The position numbers were made by a program, and so were the translations under genes. The notes below the pieces were generated by a model that saw only the letters and a program-made list of their open reading frames with translations, ran no database searches and had not been told where the DNA came from. This document shows, piece after piece, positions 6,274 to 13,390 of a stretch of 17,770 nt of DNA. Each line of letters opens with the position of its first letter. Position 1 is the first letter of the stretch. Source of the stretch: Coriobacteriales bacterium (GTDB taxonomy: Bacteria > Actinomycetota > Coriobacteriia > Coriobacteriales > UBA8131); NCBI GenBank assembly GCA_031274985.1, contig JAISPK010000089.1, positions 1 through 17,770 on the forward strand, in the 5' to 3' direction.

Positions 6274-7365
6274 CTACTTGAGGAGCGCTAATCTCCCGGG
6301 GTCGTTTGCCCATACTTCCTTGGCATTATCCTTGGTGACAACGGTTGGTGTCAGCTCATAGAGATTGACATCGATTTTGCCATTGTTTGTGGTGCTATCC
6401 GGCTTGGGCATACCTTTGCCGGCTTGCAGCGACTGGATAATCTCAATTGTCTTATCCACCAAAGGCAGCGTTGGCTTATCGATAGTGCAGTACTGCTTTC
6501 CCTGCCAAATCCAGGTGATTGATTCGTCTTCTGCATCGAGACCCGAAGTAATCGGCAGCGGCTGGCCAGCCTGCTCGCAGGCGGTTATGATGGCGCGGGC
6601 AATGCCGTCGTTAGGCGCAAGAACACCGGCGATTTCTTTATTGGAATAAAAACCTGAGAGCAGCGTATCCATACGTGCCTGTGCTTTTGCGTTTTCCCAG
6701 TCAGGCGTTGCAACCGTTGCAAAATCGGTTTGTCCTGAAACTACCACCAGTGTGCCGTCGTCTATCTTGGGTTGAAGTACCTGCATGGCGCCATCGAAGA
6801 AATTGACGGCGTTGGGATCTGCAGGACCGCCGGCAAACAGCTCGATATTATAAGGAGCGGAGCCTTTGGTAGCCAATCCGGCCAATAAAGCCTCGCCCTG
6901 GAGGCGCCCGGTTTCGATGCTGCCGTACTGCACCACGCCATCGATGGCAGTGGTGTTTTCAATCAGGCGGTCATAGCCGATGATGCAGATTCCCTGCTCT
7001 TTGGCGTTATCCAGAACCGTTCCGAGCTGGGAGGCATCCACCGGGGCTACGACGATAACCTTGGCTCCTTGTTCTATCATCGCCTCGATCTGTGCCAGTT
7101 GATTGGCAGACTTGTTGTCGGCTTGTTGCACTATCGGATTGAAGCCTGCAGCTGCCAATTGGTCGCTGAACATTGTTTCTGCTTCTTTCCAGTTTTGCGT
7201 GCCGAGCCAGGGGAGCGCTACACCAATGGTCGCATCAGGAGCAAAACCCTCCTCTGCGGGTGTTCCATTGCCGGAGTCCCCGGTTGTGCCGGTGCACCCT
7301 ACGAGCGCCATGGTTAAAACCAGGGCAAGCGTGAGTACCATTACTATTGCTCTTCTTCTTTTCAT
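6274..7365 (-). CDS. chvE: ChvE-like monosaccharide-binding lipoprotein of an ABC importer
   Basis: The 363-residue periplasmic-binding-type lipoprotein captures a monosaccharide outside the membrane for MmsAB. The signal peptide ends in a canonical lipobox, LVGC, with Cys24 as the lipid anchor, followed by a Gly/Ser/Thr-rich linker. The mature part follows the sugar-binding protein fold: IGVALPWLGTQNW at about 47, DNKSANQLAQIEAMIEQG, VIVVAPVDAS, YDRLI, and VLAPNDGIARAII before the second-lobe TSGLDAEDESI. These features are closest to the multiple-monosaccharide ChvE group (xylose, glucose, galactose and arabinose type). Start: ATG with AAGGAG ahead. Unusually it lies after the ATPase and permease, 98 nt behind the permease stop, rather than first. 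The precise sugar is not readable; lyxose, xylose or mannose fit the neighbours. Confidence 0.9.
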   Translation of the reverse strand: MKRRRAIVMVLTLALVLTMALVGCTGTTGDSGNGTPAEEGFAPDATIGVALPWLGTQNWKEAETMFSDQLAAAGFNPIVQQADNKSANQLAQIEAMIEQGAKVIVVAPVDASQLGTVLDNAKEQGICIIGYDRLIENTTAIDGVVQYGSIETGRLQGEALLAGLATKGSAPYNIELFAGGPADPNAVNFFDGAMQVLQPKIDDGTLVVVSGQTDFATVATPDWENAKAQARMDTLLSGFYSNKEIAGVLAPNDGIARAIITACEQAGQPLPITSGLDAEDESITWIWQGKQYCTIDKPTLPLVDKTIEIIQSLQAGKGMPKPDSTTNNGKIDVNLYELTPTVVTKDNAKEVWANDPGRLALLK

Positions 7366-7463
7366 AGCTTTCTCCTTCTTTCTCGTCCAATTTTTACTTC
7401 TGCTTATTTAAGGCCCAACCAGCAGGCAAGTACTCAGCTGATGCTCGTCGGGAAACCTTACAA

Positions 7464-8702
7464 TCAGGGTCCTTCCATGGCTTTTTCTTCGGGGTTTTCT
7501 TTCTTGGGAAACAGTCTGCCGGTGATGGAGGGGCGACCTTGCTGTTTGTTGAGGATGTCAAAGGCTACGGCAATCAGCAGCACGCATCCCTTGATTACCG
7601 CAGTTCTGTCAGCACCGACCCCTAAAAGCTGGAGTCCGTTGCTGAGAACGACCATCACCATGCCCCCCACCATAGTAGAGGGAACGGTGCCAATGCCACC
7701 CGATACCGCTGCGCCGCCGATAAACACAGAAGCGATTACGTCTAACTCCCACATGTTTCCGTCAGCTGGTCCTGCTGCAGTCGTCCGGCCGACAAACATG
7801 ATGCCAGCCAGGGTCGCGAGCACGGACATGTTGAGCATCGTCAAAAAATAAGTCTTCGGCACGTTGACGCCAGAGAGGCGGGCTGCGTTTTTATTGCCCC
7901 CTACGGCATAAACGCTGCGACCGAATCTGGTGCGCTGCGTTAAGATCTGGTAGAAGACGATCAAGATAATGAGAGTGACGCCCGGCACGGGAAACGAAGT
8001 GCCCTTGCGCCCCGAGGCAAAGGTATAGGCCAAAAAGCCGATCACCGCTCCTACCAAAACAATGCGCAGCACTACCAACCAAAGCCCCTCCTTCACCCCG
8101 GTTACCTCCGCACTACGGGATCGCCGCCGCAATTGGATGAAAGCGTAAATAGCGATGCCGATAATCCCCAGCAGGAGGGTCAGATTATTGAGACCGGTTA
8201 ATTCCCTGCCCCAATCCGGCAGATATCCTGCCCCGAAAATCTTAAGCTCCTCGGGTACGGGCACTGATTTTGAACCAGAGATCCATATCGTGGCTCCACG
8301 GAAGATCATCATGCCGCCCAGGGTGGTGATAAAACCGGGGACGTTGAGCTTTGAAAGCCAAAACCCCTGTAAAGAGCCAATGGCAACGCCCACTATGAGG
8401 CTGGCAAGAATTGCAAGCCACCAGGGAAAACCTAAGTCGCGTGCCGTTATAGCCAAAAACATGCCGGTAAATGCCGCAACTGAGCCTACCGAGAGATCGA
8501 TCTGACCGATGACGATAACCATCAGCATGCCGAGGGCCATCAAGAGCACGTAAAAGTAGCCTGATATCAGGTTTTGGAAGTTGGAGGGGGTAATCACCTT
8601 TCCTCCCGAAGCAATATGAAACACCAGGATAAAAACCACCAGGGCGATGACCATGGTGTACTGCCGGATATCACCGCTGAATATCTGTTTAAGGTATTTC
8701 AT
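7464..8702 (-). CDS. mmsB: Multiple-monosaccharide ABC transporter permease
   Basis: The 412-residue BPD-transp-2 family permease has roughly ten hydrophobic segments, starting at residue 17 (MVIALVVFILVFHIA). The family-conserved GQIDLSVGSVAAFTG (about 66-80) follows. Conserved GFITTLGGMMIFRG and, near the C-terminus, GGAAVSGGIGTVPST form the ATPase-contact loop region. Length and motifs fit the MmsB/XylH/GguB type, longer than the 330-residue ribose permeases. A charged stretch near residues 190-205 (LRRRSRSAEVTG) is a cytoplasmic loop. Its ATG lies within the end of mmsA (14-nt overlap), so translation is probably coupled. It forms the membrane channel with MmsA and ChvE. Confidence 0.92.
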   Translation of the reverse strand: MKYLKQIFSGDIRQYTMVIALVVFILVFHIASGGKVITPSNFQNLISGYFYVLLMALGMLMVIVIGQIDLSVGSVAAFTGMFLAITARDLGFPWWLAILASLIVGVAIGSLQGFWLSKLNVPGFITTLGGMMIFRGATIWISGSKSVPVPEELKIFGAGYLPDWGRELTGLNNLTLLLGIIGIAIYAFIQLRRRSRSAEVTGVKEGLWLVVLRIVLVGAVIGFLAYTFASGRKGTSFPVPGVTLIILIVFYQILTQRTRFGRSVYAVGGNKNAARLSGVNVPKTYFLTMLNMSVLATLAGIMFVGRTTAAGPADGNMWELDVIASVFIGGAAVSGGIGTVPSTMVGGMVMVVLSNGLQLLGVGADRTAVIKGCVLLIAVAFDILNKQQGRPSITGRLFPKKENPEEKAMEGP

Positions 8703-10272
8703 GGAGCGTCTCCCTTGTGGTTGACCCAGGTTCTGCCTCGGTTTTACTTGTCATCATTCTCATGAGCTTCTCCTGATTAGCCTCGTCGCACTTGAGCATG
8801 CCGGTTATCCTGCCCTCAAAAAGGGTATAGATCCTGTCTGCCATTCCCAGCAATTCAACCAACTCGGAGGAAACCAAAATGATTGCCTTTCCCTCATCGG
8901 CAAGTGCGTGGATCAGCTTGTAGATTTCGTATTTTGCACCGACGTCGATGCCCCGTGTGGGTTCGTCAAGGATAAGGGTGTCCGGATTGGTAAACAGCCA
9001 CTTGGCCAAAACGACCTTTTGTTGGTTGCCCCCGGAAAGCGTAGTGACGCCATAGTTTACGTTAGCCATCTTTATATTGAGTGCTTCATGGTAATCTTCA
9101 GCAACACGCTGCTGCGCGTCAAGGCTGATGAGGCCATGCTGCAAAATCGCTTTTAGGTTAGCCGAAACGATGGTCGTGCTGATTTTATCAAGCAGGTTAA
9201 TGCCATAGACCTTACGATCCTCCGGCAAATAAGCCAGGCCCTGGCGGATTGCAGCGTCTACCGAGGTGATTTTTTGCTGCGTGCCCTTCAGTTTTACCGA
9301 GCCACTGCGCCAAATGCCATAGCTGTGTCCAAAGATTGAACGCATGAGCTCTGTTCTCCCTGCCCCCATGAGCCCGGCAAAACCGACTATCTCTCCAGCT
9401 CTTACATAAAAGTTTGAATGCTTGCAAACCATGCGGCCGGCGACATTGGGATCCTCCACGCACCAATCAGCCACCTCAAATATGACTTCACCGGGATGCG
9501 ATTCATGCAGGGGATACCGGTTTTCGATAGTACGCCCTACCATAGAGCGGATTATCCTGTTCTCGTCTACCTGGCCTGCCGTTACGGGGTACGTTTCGAT
9601 GACACGACCATCGCGGATGACGGTGACCGCATCGGCTATCATCGCAATCTCGTTGAGCTTATGCGAAATCATGATGGCGGTAATGCCCCTGCCTTTTAAT
9701 TCCTTTATGATGCCCAACAGGTTATTTGACTCTGTTTCATTGAGCGAAGAGGTGGGCTCGTCGAGGATGAGCAGCCGCACGTCTTTTGAGAGTGCCTTGG
9801 CGATTTCTACTAACTGCTGCTGCCCCGCGCCCAGGTATTTGATGGGAGTGCCGGGGTCCATGGTGAGCCCTACCTGCGAAAGCAGATCGGTTGTTCTCTT
9901 TTTGGCCAGATCCCAATTGATCAGGCCAAACTTTGTTATCTCATTTCCAATGAAGATGTTCTCGGTAATCGACAACTCAGGAATCGTCGTTAACTCCTGA
10001 TGAATAATTGCGATGCCGGCAGCTACCGATTCTTTGATGTCTTTAAAGGTGACTGCCTGCCCTTCGAAAACTATCTTCCCTTCATAGGTACCGTAGGGAT
10101 GAACACCGGACAAAACGTTCATCAACGTTGATTTTCCCGCTCCGTTCTCCCCGCAGATTGCATGTATTGTGCCCGCGCCTACCTCCAGCGTTACGTCATC
10201 CAACGCCCGTACTCCCTGGAAGGACTTGGTAATGCCTTGCATGCGAAGAATGGTTGGCTGCTGTTGTGTCAT
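8689..10272 (-). CDS. mmsA: Multiple-monosaccharide ABC transporter ATP-binding protein, two ABC domains
   Basis: The 527-residue tandem ATPase powers monosaccharide import. Domain 1 has Walker A GENGAGKST (41-49), the Q-loop IIHQELTTI, a degenerate signature LGAGQQQ (147-153), Walker B LLILDEPTSSLN and switch histidine MISHKLNE. Domain 2 has the altered P-loop GLMGAGRTEL typical of sugar ATPases (about 300-309), signature LSGGNQQK (412-419), Walker B LILDEPTRGID and VSSELVE in place of the H-loop. As in the RbsA/XylG/MmsA family, only one ATP site is expected to be fully competent. The ATG overlaps the ROK regulator stop codon (ATGA), so it is expressed with the regulator. I prefer MmsA/GguA to XylG because of its neighbours and length. 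Confidence 0.93.
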   Translation of the reverse strand: MTQQQPTILRMQGITKSFQGVRALDDVTLEVGAGTIHAICGENGAGKSTLMNVLSGVHPYGTYEGKIVFEGQAVTFKDIKESVAAGIAIIHQELTTIPELSITENIFIGNEITKFGLINWDLAKKRTTDLLSQVGLTMDPGTPIKYLGAGQQQLVEIAKALSKDVRLLILDEPTSSLNETESNNLLGIIKELKGRGITAIMISHKLNEIAMIADAVTVIRDGRVIETYPVTAGQVDENRIIRSMVGRTIENRYPLHESHPGEVIFEVADWCVEDPNVAGRMVCKHSNFYVRAGEIVGFAGLMGAGRTELMRSIFGHSYGIWRSGSVKLKGTQQKITSVDAAIRQGLAYLPEDRKVYGINLLDKISTTIVSANLKAILQHGLISLDAQQRVAEDYHEALNIKMANVNYGVTTLSGGNQQKVVLAKWLFTNPDTLILDEPTRGIDVGAKYEIYKLIHALADEGKAIILVSSELVELLGMADRIYTLFEGRITGMLKCDEANQEKLMRMMTSKTEAEPGSTTRETLHEIP

Positions 10273-11498
10273 GGGTTCTTCCTCGCTTGCTTGCTGCCGT
10301 TTGTTAAGAACAAACTGGGCAATTGCAAAACTTTGTCCGTTGCAATTGCCGCTGCGCCATAGAGCGTAGAGTCCATCTTGAGATCAGATATCTTTATCTG
10401 TACCCGCGAATGCAGTTCGCTAACAACGCGCTGCTCTACTACCTCCTGAATGGTGGGTAGCAGCAAATCCCCTCCCTGAGAGACGCTGTCGCCGATGACT
10501 ATGACATCGGGATTGTAGGCGTTGATCAGAGTAACGCACCCGTAGCCGATGTACTCTGCTATTTCTCTCACGATTTCTCGGGCTTTTTGATTACCGGCTC
10601 GAGCTGCGTCAAAGATATAGTTACAGGCATCGCATGCTTTGAGAGGTTCTTGAGGAAGACAGTGCGGAATACACTGCTGCGCTCTTTGCAACAGAGCCAA
10701 AGACGAGCAGTATTGCTCCAGGCAGCCAAAGTTTCCGCATTCACAACGCGGCCCTGCCACGTCAATGCTTATGTGCCCGATTTCACTGGCCACACCCTGC
10801 GCCCCCAGCAACAGATTGCCGCGCTCAATGATGCCTGAGCCCACCCCTTCTCCTACTAAGAAGTAAGCCAGGGTATGGAGCGGTTGAGCATGGTTGCCAA
10901 ACCACCACTCCGCCAAAGCGCCGGCATTGGCATCCTGCTCAAAGAAAATCGGAGGAACGAATTCATCCTTGAATTTTTGGATGAAGTTGACCTTTTGCCA
11001 ATTAGGGAGTTTGGTCAAAACCGCTATGTGCCCTTCTTCTCTAAAGTAGGGACCCGGCACCGCCAGCCCAATTGCCAGGGTATTCTTGTACTCTCGCAGC
11101 ATTTCATGCATCTGCTCCAGTAAATCGGAAAGCACTGCGTTTGGGTCATCGTTGAGGGAATAGCGGGTTTTTTTCTGGGTGTATATCTTTCCTGAGATAT
11201 CAAAGACACCAACTTCAAACATCTCTCTTGCAAACTTTACCCCGATGACCTGGTGTGAGCCCGAGTTTAACATGAGCCCGATTGAACGGCGATTTGCGTT
11301 GCCCTTCATGGATCCCTTTTCAACCACAATACCCCTGTCCATCAGGGTTGCGATTATCTTGGATATAGCAGCTTGGGTTAATCCGGTTTGTCGGGCAATG
11401 TCTGCCCGGGAACAAATCTCTTGTTGTTGGAGTATCTTAATAACTACCGAACGGTTCATCTCAGGTAAGTCGCTTTTTTTGTAAAAGGAATTACGCAT
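10269..11498 (-). CDS. ROK-family (NagC/XylR-type) transcriptional regulator
   Basis: The 409-residue protein has an N-terminal winged helix-turn-helix (ADIARQTGLTQAAISKIIAT, about 32-51) and a C-terminal ROK sugar-kinase-like domain from about residue 83. The sugar-binding motif FEQDANAGALAE (186-197) includes the Asp that is catalytic in glucokinases. The ROK zinc site is visible as GHISID with H242, then CECGNFGCLEQY with C252, C254 and C259. It is most likely a sugar-responsive repressor of its own operon and of the diverging isomerase-kinase genes, acting at the palindrome 17 bp upstream of its ATG. It is the first gene of the operon, and its stop overlaps the mmsA start by 4 nt. The ribosome site is weak (AGGGA at a long distance). 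Inducer unknown. Confidence 0.92.
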   Translation of the reverse strand: MRNSFYKKSDLPEMNRSVVIKILQQQEICSRADIARQTGLTQAAISKIIATLMDRGIVVEKGSMKGNANRRSIGLMLNSGSHQVIGVKFAREMFEVGVFDISGKIYTQKKTRYSLNDDPNAVLSDLLEQMHEMLREYKNTLAIGLAVPGPYFREEGHIAVLTKLPNWQKVNFIQKFKDEFVPPIFFEQDANAGALAEWWFGNHAQPLHTLAYFLVGEGVGSGIIERGNLLLGAQGVASEIGHISIDVAGPRCECGNFGCLEQYCSSLALLQRAQQCIPHCLPQEPLKACDACNYIFDAARAGNQKAREIVREIAEYIGYGCVTLINAYNPDVIVIGDSVSQGGDLLLPTIQEVVEQRVVSELHSRVQIKISDLKMDSTLYGAAAIATDKVLQLPSLFLTNGSKQARKNP

Positions 11499-11517
11499 AG
11501 ACAGTTTCCCTACTCAA

Positions 11518-11547
11518 TTGACGTAGCTGAGATTCCTGTGTTAATAT
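11518..11547 (+). promoter_or_regulatory. Promoter of the isomerase-kinase operon
   Basis: TTGACG (11518-11523), an 18-nt spacer and TAATAT (11542-11547), each matching 5 of 6 consensus bases. Predicted start near 11554 gives a leader of about 124 nt before the isomerase ATG. It occupies the left half of the palindrome. Confidence 0.65.
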
Positions 11548-11562
11548 ATTAACGACGTTAAC

Positions 11563-11592
11563 ATATTAGCACAGCAATCTCGGCTACGTCAA
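11563..11592 (-). promoter_or_regulatory. Promoter of the ROK-mmsAB-chvE operon
   Basis: The mirror image of the plus-strand promoter: TTGACG (11587-11592), an 18-nt spacer and TAATAT (11563-11568) on the minus strand. Predicted start near 11556 gives a leader of about 58 nt before the regulator ATG. It occupies the right half of the palindrome. Confidence 0.65.
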
Positions 11593-11677
11593 TTGTATTT
11601 CAGCTAACACTCTGTTTGTCCAAAGATTGAGGCAAGCGATTTGAGCAAGGTGTTTAAAGTGTTGGAGGGCTCTTAAG

Positions 11678-12364
11678 ATGAGACGATCTGAAATCAATAT
11701 CGCAATCAAAAACATGGAAAATCTCATCAACGGGCACAGGATTGAGTTGCCTCCCTTTTGCCACTGGACTCCTGACGAATGGCAAACTAAAGGCCCTGAG
11801 TACGATGAGATTCGCACTACCATGCTGGGCTGGGACATCACCGACTACGGAATGGGAGACTTTAACAAGACGGGCTTTTCTCTGATTACCCTGAGAAACG
11901 GCAGCGTAAAAAAGGGCGGGTATACAAAAACCTATGCGGAGAAGCTTCTCATGCTTAACGAGGGGCAATACGCACCCCTTCATTTTCACTGGAAGAAGAT
12001 GGAAGACATCATCAATCGCGGGGGTGGAAATGCATTGATCACGGTTTATAATTCCACGCGCGACGGGGGTCTTGCTAACACTGATGTCACGGTTACCTGT
12101 GACGGCAGGAAGTTTATCGTTGCTGCTGGTTCTCAGATAAAACTTACCCCGGGCGAGAGTATTACCATTCAACAGTTTTTGTATCACGATTTTAGGGTGG
12201 AGCCCGGTTTTGGATCGGTATTGCTGGGGGAGGTTTCTGAGTGCAACGACGACACAACCGATAATCGTTTCTATGAACCAATCGGACGTTTTCCCGTCAT
12301 TGATGAAGATGAGCCCCCCTACCGACTGCTCTGTAATGAATATCCGGCGGCAAGAGAAGCATGA
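11678..12364 (+). CDS. D-lyxose ketol-isomerase
   Basis: A 228-residue cupin-fold isomerase. D-lyxose isomerases (EC 5.3.1.15) interconvert D-lyxose and D-xylulose and commonly also D-mannose and D-fructose, using a divalent metal, usually manganese. The metal ligands are visible in LHFHWKKMEDI (H102, H104, E109) and H170 in FLYHDF. These correspond, one residue offset, to ligands I recall for the structurally known E. coli O157 enzyme. Other family blocks are YAEKLLMLNEGQ (86-97) and NRGGGNALI. Start: ATG 8 nt after GGAGGG (11664-11669). It is the first gene of the plus-strand arm and its stop overlaps the kinase start (ATGA). In the cell it probably makes the ketose that the kinase phosphorylates. 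Confidence 0.92.
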   Translation: MRRSEINIAIKNMENLINGHRIELPPFCHWTPDEWQTKGPEYDEIRTTMLGWDITDYGMGDFNKTGFSLITLRNGSVKKGGYTKTYAEKLLMLNEGQYAPLHFHWKKMEDIINRGGGNALITVYNSTRDGGLANTDVTVTCDGRKFIVAAGSQIKLTPGESITIQQFLYHDFRVEPGFGSVLLGEVSECNDDTTDNRFYEPIGRFPVIDEDEPPYRLLCNEYPAAREA

Positions 12365-13320
12365 TTGATGTCGTAGCATTGGGCGAGCTGCTGATTGATT
12401 TCACGTATTGTGGTCAATCATCTGCAGGAATGCGTTTATTTGAGCAAAACCCGGGAGGAGCCCCGGCAAATATGCTGTGCGCTCTTTCGCAGCTCAACAA
12501 ACGCACGGCATTCATCGGCAAAGTGGGAGAGGATATACACGGAGATTTTCTGCGGGACACCCTGGTGCAAGCAGGCGTGGATGTCTCGGGACTCGTGAGC
12601 ACGGCAGAGGCTTTTACCACGCTTTCTTTTGTCGAATTGTCTGCAAACGGGGAGCGTCGCTTCTCTTTTGCCCGTAATCCCGGCGCTGATACCTGTCTGT
12701 CTGTGGATGACCTCAAAACAGACCTGCTCAAATCTGCAAAGATCTTTCATTTTGGCTCTTTATCCCTGACGCATGAACCCGCCCGTGCCGCAACGCGGTA
12801 TGCTCTCTCTGCGGCTCAAAAAGCCGGTGCAGAAATCTCGTACGACCCCAATTACCGCGCTCCTCTGTGGCAGAGCGAAAAAGAGGCGCTGTCACAGATG
12901 CGCAGTGTACTTGAATATGTGAGCATGATAAAGATAAGCGAGGAGGAAACCTCGCTGATGACCGGTTTGTCGGACCCGGGCAAAGCAGCAAAATACCTCT
13001 TTGATGCCGGCGTGCCCTGCGTGGTAGTGACTCTTGGAGAGAATGGCTCGCTTGCGTGCATTCACGGCGACCTCATCACCGTGGACGCCCTAGCCTCTGA
13101 GGCGGTTGATACAACCGGTGCAGGCGATGCCTTCTGGGGCGGTTTTTTGTGCCGCTTCTTAGAAACCGGCAAACGCTCTGAAGCATTGTCTCTTGATGAA
13201 GCCAGGGATTGCCTTATGTTTGGCAACGCTGCTGCAGCATTATGTATACGCAAACGGGGAGCTATCCCTGCCATGCCCCCGCTCGATGAAGTGATGTCCC
13301 TGTACGAATCAATACGGTAA
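12361..13320 (+). CDS. PfkB-family carbohydrate kinase, probable fructokinase
   Basis: The 319-residue ribokinase-fold sugar kinase has the N-terminal substrate loop NPGGAPANMLCALSQL (30-45), FIGKVGEDIHG, and the fructokinase-like SYDPNYRAPLW (160-170). The ATP/anion-hole signature DTTGAGDAFWGGF (250-262) carries the catalytic base D256. Bacterial fructokinases (ScrK type) share these motifs and convert D-fructose to fructose 6-phosphate. A role on D-xylulose or another ketose is possible given the isomerase partner. Its ATG overlaps the isomerase stop by 4 nt, so the two are translated as a pair. The gene ends 70 nt before the P-type ATPase, with no terminator visible between them, so read-through is possible. 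Confidence 0.88.
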   Translation: MIDVVALGELLIDFTYCGQSSAGMRLFEQNPGGAPANMLCALSQLNKRTAFIGKVGEDIHGDFLRDTLVQAGVDVSGLVSTAEAFTTLSFVELSANGERRFSFARNPGADTCLSVDDLKTDLLKSAKIFHFGSLSLTHEPARAATRYALSAAQKAGAEISYDPNYRAPLWQSEKEALSQMRSVLEYVSMIKISEEETSLMTGLSDPGKAAKYLFDAGVPCVVVTLGENGSLACIHGDLITVDALASEAVDTTGAGDAFWGGFLCRFLETGKRSEALSLDEARDCLMFGNAAAALCIRKRGAIPAMPPLDEVMSLYESIR

Positions 13321-13390
13321 AACTGAAGACTGTTTGCGTGTGGTAAAATCACAGCCGAGCAGATAATTCTCTGTTTGTTGGGAGGGACAC

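Larger units (their letters stand above)
11515..11595. promoter_or_regulatory. 81-bp near-perfect palindrome, operator and double promoter
   Basis: The dyad is centred on A11555, with 40 facing base pairs: 36 Watson-Crick, two T/G and two true mismatches (C11535/C11575 and A11548/C11562). The outer arms begin CAATTGACGTAGC, and the inner arms contain GTTAATATATTAAC (11540-11553), itself a perfect palindrome, and GTTAACATATTAGC (11557-11570). It fills much of the gap between the ROK regulator and D-lyxose isomerase genes. AT-rich dyads of this type are plausible ROK operators; binding is inferred. Confidence 0.85.

Noticed and set aside
11654..12379. Minus-strand frame of 241 codons opposite the D-lyxose isomerase
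   Set aside because: The plus strand encodes a clear isomerase with all metal ligands; the opposite frame has no ribosome site or motif.
13339..13353. CRP-like site TGTGGTAAAATCACA ahead of the P-type ATPase
   Set aside because: The spacing is one base short of the CRP consensus and no CRP-type regulator is evident; it may only be an extended -10 (TAAAAT).
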